The notes beneath the pieces are model-generated. The model saw only the letters and a list, made by a program, of their open reading frames with translations. It was not told where the DNA came from and searched no databases. The translations under genes and the position numbers were made by a program. Positions 45,301 through 58,184 of a DNA stretch of 64,000 nucleotides are shown in pieces. The number at the start of each line of letters is the position of its first letter. Within the stretch, counting starts at the first letter, position 1. The stretch is from Humulus lupulus (lineage: Eukaryota > Streptophyta > Magnoliopsida > Rosales > Cannabaceae): NCBI RefSeq assembly GCF_963169125.1, contig NC_084802.1, positions 26,107,107 to 26,171,106 on the forward strand, read 5' to 3'.

Positions 45301-46334
45301 TTTTTCTTACCCTTATCTTTTTATTTTGCATTGATTTTTTATTTAGTATATGCATTGAGGAAAGTGCTTAAATTAAGTGTGGGAGAAGGGAAATCTGTCT
45401 GATTTATTTTTATTTGTCATTTCTTTAGTTGTTATTTGTGTTTGTGTTGTTTAGTTGTTTTTAGTTTTTTTTAGGTTGTCATAAGCATGGTTATGTTGAA
45501 AGTTGTCTGTCAATTATAAAACTTCTGATTGAGATGAGAACATATTTAAGAACTTGATGAATTCTGCATGAATTGTGTGCTTAACTCTTGTGTGGTTGTT
45601 ACTTAAGCTCAATCTTCGATGTTTAAAAATAATGTGTGTATAATTAGATTTACCTTTCACTATTGTTTGGAGATATTTATGCATGCTATCATCTATATAT
45701 ATAGTCTCGGCCACTCTAGAAATCATTAATTAATTGTTTGAGGTGAAATCATAAGTACACATGATTAGGAAGATGATTAAGACATGTTCTTTGGATCGTT
45801 TGAACCTTTCAAGCTTACCTATGATATCTAATACTCTAGTTTCCATTTTTGAGCCATAATGACTAATCTTTTATTCTATGAATCCAATATCTAAACCTTT
45901 GCAACTTGAAAATTTTATCTCTTCTTGTGACCCATTACACCATAGTTTTATATGAATGTTTTATTTGTGGGTTGGGTTATGTATTGTAAGAATAGGAAGT
46001 TTGATCTATTGTTTCTCCCAATGAATTTGAATTAAAAGAAGAAGAAAAACGAAGAGAAAAAAAATTTGTATTGAAAAAAAGAGATAAGTTTGGCAAAAGT
46101 ATAAGTGTCAGAGAAACAGTAAGATCGATATGAAAAGAAGAAAAGGGAAAGGTTTTGCATTTTTGAATTGTATGGGAAAGTGGTGGGAAGATCTAGAGAA
46201 TAGAATGAATATAGGCTATGGTGTGCTTTAAGCTTAAATATTAATTTTTCATCTACTTTTAACATTAGTCTTACATTACAAGCTTTTAAAGACCTTTTGA
46301 TTCTTGATTATGTGTGTTTATATTAGTGGAGAAT
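45301..46334 (+). other. Non-coding internal spacer of the Athila-type element
   Basis: Contains AAGTGTGGGAGAAGGG at 45375-45390, a polypurine run resembling the terminal tract at 51769. The rest is AT-rich with no protein homology seen; the minus-strand frame at 46032-46265 is low-complexity. Confidence 0.5.
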
Positions 46335-49300
46335 TGTAACACCCAACATTTTCATAATATATTTTTGATATAAATCAAAGTTTTCAATACATAAATCAAA
46401 GTTTTCAATACATGAAATAGTAATGGAAAAATAGTGTTTAAAGCATAATTTTATGTTATTAACAAGATTAAAGAGAAAGAGAGACTTGAGTAGTCAAATA
46501 TTGGACCCAAATGCCATATAATTTTGATTGGAGATTTTTATAAAATTAAGAAAGTTTTGCCAAAGGGTTTATTTGAAAGAAATTTAATATTTTGGGCTCA
46601 AATATAATTTCAAGAAAATAATAAATAAATAAAAACTTCAGCCTTATTTTTCTCGTAGCCTATCTCTCTCTCCTCAAAAATTTTATTTTCTTTCTCTCTC
46701 CTTCTCTTCCTCTCTCTCTCTTTTTCCTCTCTGATGTGTTACTGTTGCCGACAACGAACGACCACTTTCCGCCCACTACATATAGACACGCGCCTGACTA
46801 GAATGTATAGAATCCTCCGAACTATTGACTGCGCGGGAGTTTAGAACTCACTCGCCGGTTAAGCACCTCAATTGGTCGATATAAGTTGGGCCACCGCGTG
46901 ACTTCAAAGTTACGATATGACCACCTCGAGCATCTGTTAGTGATAATTCTACAAAATAGAGTTATTTTACCACTTTTATGTGCTAATTGTTGCTTAATTC
47001 TTGAGTTTTTAATTGATTTATTAAGTTTTAAAGTAATTTTGAATTAATTGAGTTAATTTTGATTTTATAATTTTTTGTGTGTTTTTATAGTTATTTTGTT
47101 GTAAAATGTTGTAGTTAATTATTTGAATTATTGTTATTTAATTTGAGGTAAAAAAATGTTGTATTATTGAACTTAAATGTTAAATATAAATTAAGTTATA
47201 ATTAATATTTTCAAATAATTAAATTGATTTATTTTATAGTTGAAAATATTTTATTATGATTTATTTTATATTTATTTTCTAGGGAATGTATGGCAATTTT
47301 GGTACCTTACAAAGGATAGAAAACAAGAAAGAAGGGAAAATGGCATTTTTAAAAATGCCATGGACCACGCCTGGGCCGCCTGCCCAGCCAGGCCCACACC
47401 TGCCAACCCACAACCCCTGCCAGCAGCTGCTCCATGCTCCCCCAGCTGAAGACCAGCCCACTTGGGCCTCCTGCTCTCCAACCGTGCACCTCCATGCTTT
47501 ACCAGCAGCTGCCACGCCAGGCCCATGCCCAGAAGCCACTCCAGCCCGCCTGTCAGCTGCCTTCTCCACGTTTCTAGCCTCCAAATGCCAACGTCTGATG
47601 CTCCCTTCCAGCCGCACCAGCCTAAGTCCTTCAACCAGCCCACACCAGCTAGGCCCAACCAGGCCTGCCACTTGCCTTGCCCAACCACTGCCAAAACAGC
47701 TGCACTTTTCTCTTGAGCCCAACAAAAAACATCAATGTTCCCTTGTCTCCTTTTCTCCAAAATACCAACTTTTTACCCAAAATTTTCTACACATTTTACC
47801 CCAAAACATCATTATTACACCCTATAATTTACCCCTATTTGCCACATTATTATTAATTTAATTAATTTAAATTGATTATTTTAATACACTTTTTTGGCTA
47901 TAAATAAAGGAGTTTGGTGTCAATTTTAGGGGAGGTTACCACAAAACACATTCTACACTTTCAAGACCTCTCAATCTCATTCTTCTACTTTTTCTTCTTT
48001 TTGGTTAATTTTCTGTGTTTTTAGAGGAAATTTGGGAATTTATCATCCAAATTTTCCTATTTATGTTTGTAATTTTTTTGTTTGTATTTTCTAATCTTTT
48101 TAAGATTATTAAGGTGATGATGAAACAATATGTAACTAGATAGTGTTTATTTTGTATGTTGATTTCCCATTTTGTGCAATAAAGTTTACGGATTTTCTTC
48201 TTCAAATATCTTCTTTCATCTTAAATATAATGTATTTTGGATTGTTAGCACATATTTACACTTTGTTCTTCATTAGTGCAAAAACATAATATTCTTTGTG
48301 TAAGATGTGTCATTAAATTGTACACATCCATGCTTAGAACAAAAATATTATGTTTTGCCTTATAAATAATGGTCATTGATTTATTTGTTATTTCATTAGA
48401 TTGATTTACATTAAATACTTTGAAATTATAATTTTTAAAAGTGAAGATAAATCCTATATTTTTATAAAAACTTATGCTTAAATAGAATATCTAATTTGAA
48501 TAAGTGATGATTTGATTAATTTCTACTATTACTAAAACTTGGGAATCAATGTACTTTTAAATATTATTGAACTTATATTTTGTAGATTCTATTATCTTAA
48601 TAATCTTTCTTTTACCATCTTCATTTCTATTAATTTATGTTTATATATTGTCTTTAATTTATTTATTATTGTCTCTTATTTGATTTTCTTGTCACAAATT
48701 CTCATCAATCTTTGGAGCTAGGTTAGAATTTATTAATTTTGATTTAAAATAGTTTTCTTTTTAATTTTAGACAACTCCTTTGGGTTCAACATCCTTGCTT
48801 ACACGATCACTATTCTATATGAACGATTCGTGCGCTTGCGATTTATAAATATTTAAAACATACTCGTTTTGGGTCCATCAGTTAGCTGATCTATCACCAC
48901 CACCGTGTTCCTCGTGTTATGGGCTTCAAAACCCAATAAATTGTTCCCACTTCTACCATAATTGGGTGGCGGGCCCACCACGAGCCACTGCGATCCACCG
49001 TAGATTGACCGTTAAAACTTAGTTTCAAGATTCTGGAGTTCGTTTTGAGCTTCAGAAATCATCGTTTAACTCGTTTTGAAACCCCGATCATTATGATATA
49101 ATTTCTTTGACCAATATGTTGTGATTTAATTGTGATTGATTAGAGTAATTGTTATAATGTGTATCTATAGTGTATATTTATATATTATTGATGCACTGAA
49201 TATTTTTCTATAATTATAATGGCTGTCTGGGATTATATGTATTTTTTATACAAATTTTGATTTTGAGACTGTCCATTTTATAGTCGTTGTGCTGCCCAAT

Positions 49301-51413
49301 TTTCTACAAAATAATAGACACTTAATATATTGTAAGAAAAGATATTTTATTGATTTTATATAAATATGAAAATTATTATTATTAGTCAATTTTAATAATT
49401 TATTTTTATTATTTTGTTTGGTAAATCAATAATATAATTTTTATATATGTAAAGTGTGATTTATGGTTTAACAGTTATTATGGTGTATTAATATTTTGGT
49501 TAATATTTGAATACTAAGATAATATAAAATATTTTTTTCATAAAGTTATTGATATTTGTAAGAATATTGAATTTTGTATAAATTATATTTTATTTTATCA
49601 ATGTGAAATTTTATGGCTAATTAATATCAATATAAATAAATATTATTATCATTGTATTGATCATTACAATTTTATGTTAAACATATGATTTATTTTAATA
49701 AAATGATTATTTGAATAAATAATTTTATGTTAAAAATATATATATTCATATACATATTGTTATTGAGGTATTTTATTATTAATGTTATAATAGATGTGAT
49801 GTAGAAAAGTTATTAGCATTATAATGATAATAATTATTATTATCATTCATGTGGTTTCTGGTATTGTTACTATACATTATCAATAGTGAATATTTACGAT
49901 TTTAATAGAATTTAATAAATGATGTACCTTGAATAGGATTTGTGTTGATTGGATTGATTGACTCTTGGTGAGCAGTTTTAAAATAAGCCAAGGACCTAAG
50001 GTAAGTAAATTTCACATTTTGTGCTTATGTGTGAGATGCATGACTACATTGGTTGTGTATGTCTAATGAGTTAAGTATGGGATGATGATGCATATGATGA
50101 GTTTGTGATGAATGGTTATATGAGTTATGTGTGATATGAATATCATAATGGATTGTACGACATATAATAGATAAATTTCGTAATGTGAAAGTTGTCTTAA
50201 TTGGTTAAGTTTGATCAGAGTTATGTGCAGATATGTGTTCTCATGTTGATGAATATGTGGATTACCTTCTATGTTCATGATTTTGTTACCTGATATGATA
50301 CATGAAGCCTTTAAGTTTTTAGGTTGGAAACCTTAGACCTAAGTCATAGCTCTATGTTGAGGTATAACAACGCCACCAACCCAAAGCTTCATATATTATG
50401 ACTAAAGATATTTTGATTCATATGAGATGTGATACATTGCCTTGATTGAATACCATTAAACATGAATCATGAACATGAACATTGGCATTTCAGCATCAAC
50501 ATGTATGCATGGCATGTACAGTTATGTGATACATTATGATGTGATATAAGACCATGCATAAGAATATGAGAAAAGTTATGAAATGCATTGAAAAGTCTTA
50601 TGTAAAGTTGAACATTTTAATGACAACAAGGCTTAAGCAAAGTGATTATAAGATGTTAAAAAGGGTCCCACTATTTCGAGAAAGCAATTAAGTAAGTTCA
50701 ATAAAGAAGACTGAGGTCTATAAGGCTTATAGTGGCAGTCCACTAGTGTGGGCTAGGTCATAGTTGACCATTCAGATATGTTTTCCATGTTCCCGTCTTT
50801 CTCCTCCATTGATATGTGTAATAAGTATGGCAGCTATGACAATGATGAAATGAGTAATATGATGAGCCAGCTGCGATGATGACTAGCCAGAGGAGAACCC
50901 ATGAGATTTTATATTATATGTGTGACAAGCCCTATAGGCATTGGCTTAATCGAACAGTGTGCACAAAAGATAATGGGCCCATAAAAATTTGAAAGTAAAA
51001 GAAAAAGCATAAAAGTAAAGTATGAAAGTACATAATCAATAAATGAAATGCATAAGTATTATAAATCAGCATATAAGTGTATGTGCACTTCAAACTCACA
51101 ACATTCATGTGTATGTGTATGTGTATGCATGAGATTCACTTCCTGAGCGTTAGCTCATTATGTTATTTTTCATCATTTTTCCAAGTGTGGCTTTAGATGT
51201 TGGGCAACTTATGGAGCACGAAATCAGTAGTAATGCAATAGTGGTTTAGGGTTTTTTTGTATTGCTGTATTTAAATTTAAAGTATTCATATGTGTAATAG
51301 TTCCTATTAATAAGATTATATAAAAGCTTTAATTTTTTTTTGTATTTCATAGTATCGTTATATTTAATTCGTTTGGTCAAGTGCTTAACATACTCGTACA
51401 CCTTGGTATTACA
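46335..51413 (+). mobile_element. Gypsy (chromovirus-like) solo LTR, interrupted
   Basis: Starts TGTAACACCCAACATTTTC and ends CACCTTGGTATTACA. Flanks AGAAT (46330-46334) and AGTAT (51414-51418) agree at four of five positions. Own length is about 3.1 kb after removing 46941-48880. It has a CT-rich leader at about 46650-46735, and near its end the phrase GAGCGTTAGCTCATTATG, a form seen in Tekay/Reina-like LTRs. No coding region. Confidence 0.72.
46941..48880 (+). mobile_element. Solo LTR (TGATAATT...TCCATCA family) with a GC-rich island
   Basis: Starts TGATAATTCTACAAAATAG, ends TTTTGGGTCCATCA, with a perfect duplication GTTAG (46936-46940 and 48881-48885). A TATA box (GGCTATAAATAAAGG) lies at about 47896-47910. 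The stretch 47340-47720 is strikingly GC- and Pro-codon-rich inside a very AT-rich LTR and is open on both strands, but shows no protein family. Start resembles the solo LTR at 7724. Confidence 0.87.
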
Positions 51414-51768
51414 AGTATATGGCCAACGTACCCTACCTTGGGGTCGTCATAGGAATAATTGGTTAATGTCTATGGAGTAGATGCTTTTCATTATAAAAAG
51501 TTTCTATACAAGAGACTTTGAAACATACTTTGACATGTATAAATTGATTCGGGTGCATGTGATTGGGTAAATTTGATTGTGCATAATCATAAGAGATCAA
51601 GTTTAAGTGGTGACTGGGTATTGAGTTAAAATTTTGAGGATTGTGCAATTCAGATTTTTCTCATGACATATTTATTTGATCAATTTTTGAGACAACTAAT
51701 GCTTTCGATAAAACCATTGCTTATGTGTTTAGTTTTTATTTTGTTTGCTGGAGGACAAGCAAATGCCA

Positions 51769-51782
51769 AGTGTGGGGGACTT
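51769..51782 (+). promoter_or_regulatory. Polypurine tract of the Athila-type element
   Basis: AAGTGTGGGGGACTT immediately before the 3' LTR. Confidence 0.8.
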
Positions 51783-53312
51783 TGATAAGTATCGAATTTG
51801 TCTATTTTTAATTCATTATTCGTATATGATTATGTACTTGATTTTTTTATATATATACATATATGTTTAATAGGTTTATTTTATGTTTTTAGGACTTTCA
51901 AGACATTTGGGTGAAAAATAATGAATTTTGGATGTTTTACAAGCAATGGTTAAGCTTGGAATTACAAGTCTGAAACTTCATACTTGATTTTGATAATTTT
52001 TCAATACTCTTTTGGAGATATTCATAGAAATACAAGTTTTAGATCTTTTTCTTATCTTCCCATATCTTTTTTAATCGTCCAATTTCAAGCTATATCGAGG
52101 ATGTTATGGTTAAAATACCATCAGTGGCTGTAGCTGAAGAAAAACGAAAAACTGGAAAAAATGTTATGGTCGTGGCCAGCCACATCCTAGGCCACGGCCA
52201 CACAACCAGAGCCCAGCAGCCACGGCCGGCAATGTCCCAGGTTGTGGCTGGAGCTCGATTTTCTGGAAAATACATGTTTCAATGGTTGCGGCCAGCGATC
52301 GATTTTTCATTAATTTTTTTATTTTAAATGTATTTTTGAAAATGTTATTAAAGGGGTTAGGGTTAAATTTTATAATAACTTTGGATTGTGAATTTTAGAG
52401 GCTAGAGCAGCAGAGGAGAATAAAAGACATCATCATCTATATTCTTTAATCTAGTTTTTATTTATTCTCAAAACTTCTTTATTGCATTGAATATTTATGT
52501 TTGTGAATATGGATGTGATTATGGAGTAGTTTTCTTTGTAGTTGAGGGTCATTTCAAAACCCTATACATGAGATCCTGAATGCATTGATAAATCTTATTC
52601 TTTCTATTCCCTTATATTAAATTGCTTCTATTTTTCTATTTAAATGTTATGAATCTTATAAAATCTTGTTTAAATGGCCACTAATTAGAGTTTTGCATTG
52701 TTCTATTATCATCTTAGAATTGTTATTTATCTAATAGTTTAGGATTCTAAGTAGAGTGATAAATTGCAATTAAGGTATTGTGACAAGTATTTTAATTGTG
52801 ATGAATAATAGAACTTAGGTTAAATGAATGGCATGCTTAATGAATTCGTTGCCAAGATTAACTTGTTTCCATTGAATGTAATGTTTTCCTGGGTTAAATA
52901 GATCGCATGCTTAATGGGTTTATTTCTTGGTAAAAAAAGAGCGCTTAGCATTAGTTAATTATAATAGGAAAACTGAGATAATTGACTGCGTAAGTGTTAT
53001 CTGCGGGGTTACTAGTTTTATTGGGAATAGGGAATATTATTTGTCATTGTTGATAGATTGATTGTCGAAGGTGTAGAATAATTCTTAATTATTTTCTAAA
53101 ATCGTATTATTCATTCTTCTTTGTTTATTACTTTATTTTATGTTATTAAATTTTGAAACAAAATCTCCTATTTAATTCTTTTTTTTTTATTTTACATGAT
53201 AAATTGAATAATAGTCCTCGTGGGTTCAAACCTTACTACCACTTTACTAATAATTTAGTGACTAATTAGGAATAAATATAATTAAATTTGGTATGACATA
53301 CGACACACATTA
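51783..53312 (+). repeat. Athila-type 3' LTR
   Basis: 1530 bp from TGATAAGTATCGAATTTG to ACACACATTA (terminal C mutated to T), aligned throughout with 42296-43818. Confidence 0.9.
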
Positions 53313-53398
53313 CTTTACCTTTCTTATGCTGTTTGTATGCATTAAGGCACTCAAAACCTATCATAGCATTATTAGTGATCAACCTTCGAGGTATAAAG
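53313..53398 (-). pseudogene. LINE reverse transcriptase, fingers fragment
   Basis: The minus strand gives FIPRRLITNNAMIGFECLNA, matching the L1-type RT motif R-L-I-x-D-N-x-L-x-A-F-E. It continues in frame into 41964-42295 once the Athila-type element and one TSD are removed. Cut on the right by the copia LTR at 53399. Confidence 0.82.
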
Positions 53399-54435
53399 TG
53401 TTGGGGCGTTTATGCCTTAATTAAAATCAAATTTCTTTGTAATCTCATTTTTATCAATAAAATAATAAAAATCATTTTTTGGCTTGGTCAATAACTTTGC
53501 TCACATGTTTTATTTTCATGATTATTTGTTTAATATAAACTTCTATTAGATGCCGAACATATAGCAAATCGTATTTATAATGACGTAATCACAGTGGAAT
53601 ATAAATATGATTATATGTTCAAATATAAGTTAGTCCTAAGATTAGTCAGTGCACATGATTTACACTAACTTGCCAATGTACGATATGATCTACTTACACA
53701 TCATAGTGTTATGTTCTTTATAGAACATTAGCAAAGTAGATAAGATCGAATGTATTTGTTTCATCAGACTGGACCGATATTGACAGTAGATAGGATAAGT
53801 AAACATACCGTTATTATCTATTCTAGTTATATAATATAGTTGACCATAGGTCAATTCAATCTCAATTCTGAGTGGTTAGTATTCTAACTGATTGTATTAT
53901 TTGAGTTCTTTGACTTGTTCATTACCAGCTTACCCCACAGGCTAGCCATACTTACATCTTCAGAACTCGGTAGTATAATTGAGTGGGAGTGCTAATCATA
54001 GATATGAACATCTATAGCTTCTTATGAAGAAGTGAAACGTTGATTTCCTTTTAGTTTGGTTCAAGGTGCTAAATGATAGAGTTCTCATTTTAGTAATTAA
54101 TATTAGTTTACTGAAATATCATTTACAAGGAACTAAGTGTTTTAAGGATAAAATACAATGAGGGGTAAAACAGTATTTTAGTCCCATCTCATTGTAGACT
54201 GTCTATAGAGGATTGAGTGACAATTATGGTTGTAACAATGGATAATTAATAATGTATCTATATTGCTTATGGAGCGTTCTATAAATTCAAGAGTGTAATT
54301 TCGAGTCTTTAGTGGAGTCACGAGGAATTAATAAGTTAGTAAATTAATTTATTAGATTTATGATAACTTATTAGAGCTTGATTTCATAGGCCCATGGTCC
54401 CCACTATACCTTGGATAAAATCATCTAGATAGTCT
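53399..54435 (+). mobile_element. Copia LTR, interrupted by Tat-2
   Basis: Starts TGTTGGGGCGTTTATGCC and is collinear with the first ~1.0 kb of the solo LTR 14495-16347. It stops at 54435 where Tat-2 begins; the rest should lie beyond the window. Confidence 0.88.
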
Positions 54436-55073
54436 TGTTTACCCAAAAATGGACTACTTGATGACATGGCATGATTGATTTACACGTGGGATTCACGTGA
54501 CAATTTTAAGTGAGTGTATCCTGCTCAGACATCGACCAGGAGATCATTGGCTTGTCAAGTGTCATAATCATAGACGACCAGCCTGGTCGCATACACTCAA
54601 TTATTTCCTTTAAATATGCAATATTGTAATTACGTATTAATGGTAATTTTCATTATTATTTAGATACGCATGTATTAAGTGTAATTAAGGCCCATTGGCC
54701 CATGTAAACCTACTTGAGCCTATAAATAAGAATCAAACGGCTCAAGAGAGGGGACTTTTGGTTTTTCAAACTTTTGGCTTGAGAACGATTGAGCTAAGAG
54801 ATTCTAAGAGAGAAAAAGAGTGTTGTTATCCATCACAATTATATTTATCTGAGATCTAGTGAAACTTGTGAACCCTGGTTTATTGATCATTGTTCTTGGA
54901 ATATTATATCAATAAGAACACTAAGTGGACGTAGGTCATTACCATTATATTAGGGCCGAACCACTATAAAGTTGTTTGTGTCGTTTAAATTTTCGTCTGG
55001 AGTTCTTCTCATTTTCATCTTACTTTATATCGTTTATCTGACTCCGTGTCGTTGACCAATTCGAGGGTCAACA
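54436..55073 (+). repeat. Tat-2 5' LTR
   Basis: 638 bp from TGTTTACCCAAAAATGG to TCGAGGGTCAACA. It has a TATA box CCTATAAATAAG at 54719-54730 and is followed by TTTTGATGCTTTCATTGAG, the counterpart of the Tat-1 primer site. Confidence 0.85.
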
Positions 55074-55122
55074 TTTTGATGCTTTCATTGAGAGCCGAAC
55101 TCAAGACTTCCAAGAAAATCAA

Positions 55123-57118
55123 ATGGCGAAAACATCCAGGAAGACGGGACAAACTTCTGGTGCTACGTCCACCCAGCCTCCTCCCCAAAATTTGGCTGAA
55201 GATGAGCCATAAGTGGATTTTGAATAGGAGGAGATGGATTTTGATACCTTGAGGATAACGTTGATTGAGTTGCAGGAAGAATTAGCCAATCTGCAGGATA
55301 ATCAAGAGAATGTGGCTGAAACAATGGCATTGCAGCAGAGGGAAATTGACCGGCAACGCCAAGAGTTGAGGGAACGGCAGGCCGACATGGACCGCCGACA
55401 GAGGGACGCCACTATCGCCCTAGAGGCAGCCATTCAGTTGGCCCAAGGACAACCTGCGCCAACCTCTCAACCAGATCAGCCACCAAGTGCACCACCACAG
55501 CAAGGTTCACATCCAAATCATTCGCACCACCACCACACTCCACCTCAACCGACAAGCCCTCAGAGGCCAGAGCAACCTCATGCTACTCAACAAGATATTC
55601 CGTTTCAAGATCTTGAGCATCAGCCACCTCCCCTGATGGTCGAGATAATCCTCAGCATCAAAGGCAGAATAAGGCCGAACAGCCACCCCGAAGCCCTAGA
55701 TGCCAAACTGCTGGGGAACCAAATCCACCGAGCAGGGGACAACGCCTTTCTGCTAGCAGAAGACATGCTGAGTCCGACTCTGCAGTCAGGGGCCCCCCAC
55801 GACATAATAATGTCTGAGGACCCACCGACCAACGCAGGCCTCCCCCTGAGGCTCGGGACATGCTAGCAAGAGGAGGGAATAGTGCGATCAGCAGGTCGCA
55901 CTACAACTGGTCACGTTTTAGGGATGGTCATGACTACAATGAAGCTGATTCTGGCAAAGGAAATGCTGGTCGAAGGCAAGGAGATAGAGGTGGAGAACGG
56001 AATCCCCCACCAAGGGAAAATAGGCCTGCACGCCAAAACGCTGAGGGGCAGCCTAGACAACCTAACGTCTTTGGTCGACTGGGCGCTAGCGAGCAAAGGC
56101 GTAGAGATGATCACTTGAGAGACGTACTCAATGATAGGCGAGAAAGGTACGACGAGTACGCTCCTCTGGCATAGGTCACCCCAACAATGCCAGATGTTGT
56201 ACAGGCCCAGATCGACGCACTGAATTAGGCCATCCAACAGTTAGTGGGGAGTCGAATATCCCACATTGAGTATGATCAGAGAAGAGGAACTCCATTCATA
56301 CAAAGAAACCCCTAGAAAATTTAAGATGCCAGTATTGCTCAACTTCGATGGGTATGGAGACCCAGTATCTCATGTGAATAAATTTAAGATACAAATGGAC
56401 ATCCAGAAGGTGTCGAATGATGCTCGTTGTAGAATCTTTCTAGCCACTTTATCCGACACTACTCAGGAGTGTTTTTTCAAGTTCCCTCCTGCTAGCATAG
56501 TGTCATGGGAGATGTTCGTAAAGGAGTTCTACGGGCAATTCTATGCTGGTCGAGTACATCCGACTGACGCCAACCAACTGGTCGAGATACGTAAGAAGGA
56601 GGGAGAGTCCTTGAAAGAATATGTTTAGCATTTTATGTGAACCGTAGCTGGAGCTAAGACGGTTGGCGATGAGGTGAAAATGATGGATCTTACTGCTGGA
56701 GTACGATGCCACTCACCCCTCTAGAACAGTTTAAAGAAGAATGGGGTGAAGAGTACCCAAGAATTCCTGGATCGGGCAAACCGGTACATCAAGCTTGAAG
56801 AGGCGATTGCTAACGAAGGGAAGTTGCCTGTAGGAGACAAGGGACCAAAGGAAGATCCCGCCAAAGCCGCCAATGGGACAGATAAACCCAATGGCAACGG
56901 TAAAGACAACTGGGGAAAATGGTGGGAAAAAGGCGAACCAAGAACCGTCAACATCTGAGAATAAGCGCCCTAAGAGTAATAGATATGAACCAAGGTTCAC
57001 CAACTACACTGCTTTAGTCGAAAGCAGAGCAGAGGTGTACCAGGCGACCAACGCCAATGTCCCTTACAAGCGACCAGCTCCGATAAGGAAAGATATCTCC
57101 AAGAGAGATACAACCTAG
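55123..57118 (+). pseudogene. Tat-2 gag
   Basis: ATG at 55123 (MAKTSRKTGQTSGATSTQPP) is followed by in-frame stops at 55210 and about 55225, then a 210-codon open stretch (55234-55866). That stretch holds a strong Glu/Gln-rich coiled coil (LQDNQENVAETMALQQRE and onward) and a Pro/His-rich tail. The region 55867-56265 is frameshifted. The capsid domain resumes at 56266-56628 (RKFKMPVLLNFDGYGDPVSH, SWEMFVKEFYGQF), stops at TAG 56626-56628, and continues through 56746-56958 (TQEFLDRANRYIKLEEA). A CX2H-type knuckle-like piece (FCHFHNDYGHDTNQC) appears near 57117-57160. Not functional. Confidence 0.82.
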
Positions 57119-57386
57119 TTCTGTCATTTTCACAATGACTATGGTCATGACACCAATCAGTGCAACCAGGTGAAAGATGAAATTGGGTTCCTTATCAGAC
57201 AAGGACACCTGAGAAGATACGTACGAGCCACTGGAGGTACCTGTACGCCAACGCTTGCCCCCTTTACAGCCAGCTCCCGTGGCAGGTACATTGCTAACCA
57301 TCTGTGGCGGACCACACCTAGCAGGAGATAGTGGGAAGGCAAGGGAGTGATACGCCCGAACCTTACACAACGACCAGGACATTGAG

Positions 57387-57811
57387 ATGCTAAATGTGGA
57401 GGAGCGGACTTCCAAGAAAGCTCGAACAGAGGAGGAGCTAATAACTTTCTCTGAGCTTGATGCTCAGCATGTCCGGTTCCCTCATTCGGACCCACTGGTC
57501 GTGGACGTCCAAATCGCCAATATGATGGTTAAGCGGGTGTTTGTGGACACAGGGAGCTCAGTAAATATTCTGTACAAGTCTTCACTGGAAAAGATGAAGC
57601 TGTCAGTGAAGGATTTGAAGCCATGTAACCAAAAAATTTATGGCGAAAGGCTCTCACCAACAGGGTCGATCAGGCTTCCGGTCACAGTAGGAACCACACC
57701 TGCAAATAGGACATTACTCACTACTTTTATAGTTGATTGTCCTTCCGCATATAATGCTGTGATTGGGAGGCCTATTCTAGTCGACTTGCGAGCCGTAACC
57801 TCGGTCTGACA
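57387..57811 (+). pseudogene. Tat-2 aspartic protease
   Basis: 140 open codons. VRFPHSDPLVVDVQIAN leads into VFVDTGSSVNILYKSSLEKM with an intact catalytic D-T-G-S-S, unlike Tat-1, followed by the hydrophobic flap and the YNAVIGRPIL motif. The frame ends at a TGA at 57807-57809, with further homology (CYNSS) after it. The domain could fold, but it is cut off from gag and RT by stops, so I call it a pseudogene fragment with a preserved active site. Confidence 0.82.
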
Positions 57812-58184
57812 CCTCGCCATGAAGTCTCCAACTGACGCGAGGGTAGGATGTGTGTTAGGAAACCAGCGAGAAGTGAGGGAGTGCTACAATTCCTCGATCA
57901 CTAAGGTGAAAAGGGGTGGATCAAGGGAAGAAGCTAAAAAAGGGTTGTAATCGGCAAATGAAGCACAAGCCTAATCAGGTGAGCAGGTCACCAAATAGAG
58001 TGTTACCCAAAGTGCGGATAGGGATTTAGATCCTCGCTTTGGGGATTTCAAGGAAGATGTAGCATCAATCGAGGACCTCAAGGAGGTCCAGCTCGATGAG
58101 GTAGATCCGACCAGGGTTGTGAAAGTCAGAAAAACTTAGAGACAACAACAAAACAAAAACTGGTGGAATTTTTTTAAAAAAACA

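Larger units (their letters stand above)
42296..53312 (+). mobile_element. Athila-type Ty3/gypsy derivative, pol deleted
   Basis: Direct LTRs at 42296-43818 and 51783-53312. Flanks are TTTTA (42291-42295) and CTTTA (53313-53317), a TSD with one mismatch confirmed by the LINE frame that resumes across it. It has a tRNA-Asp primer site, a short gag/protease remnant, a long AT-rich spacer and a polypurine tract, but no RT, RNase H or integrase. After removal of the nested gypsy LTR the internal region is only about 2.9 kb, so it is a non-autonomous deletion derivative. Confidence 0.87.

Noticed and set aside
47272..47861. Protein-coding gene in the GC-rich stretch
   Set aside because: Frames are open on both strands, proline/alanine/tryptophan-rich by composition, with no recognisable domain, inside a solo LTR with a perfect TSD.
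48005..48721. Short AT-rich frames as genes
   Set aside because: Composition-driven Ile/Lys/Asn-rich frames inside a solo LTR, no motif.
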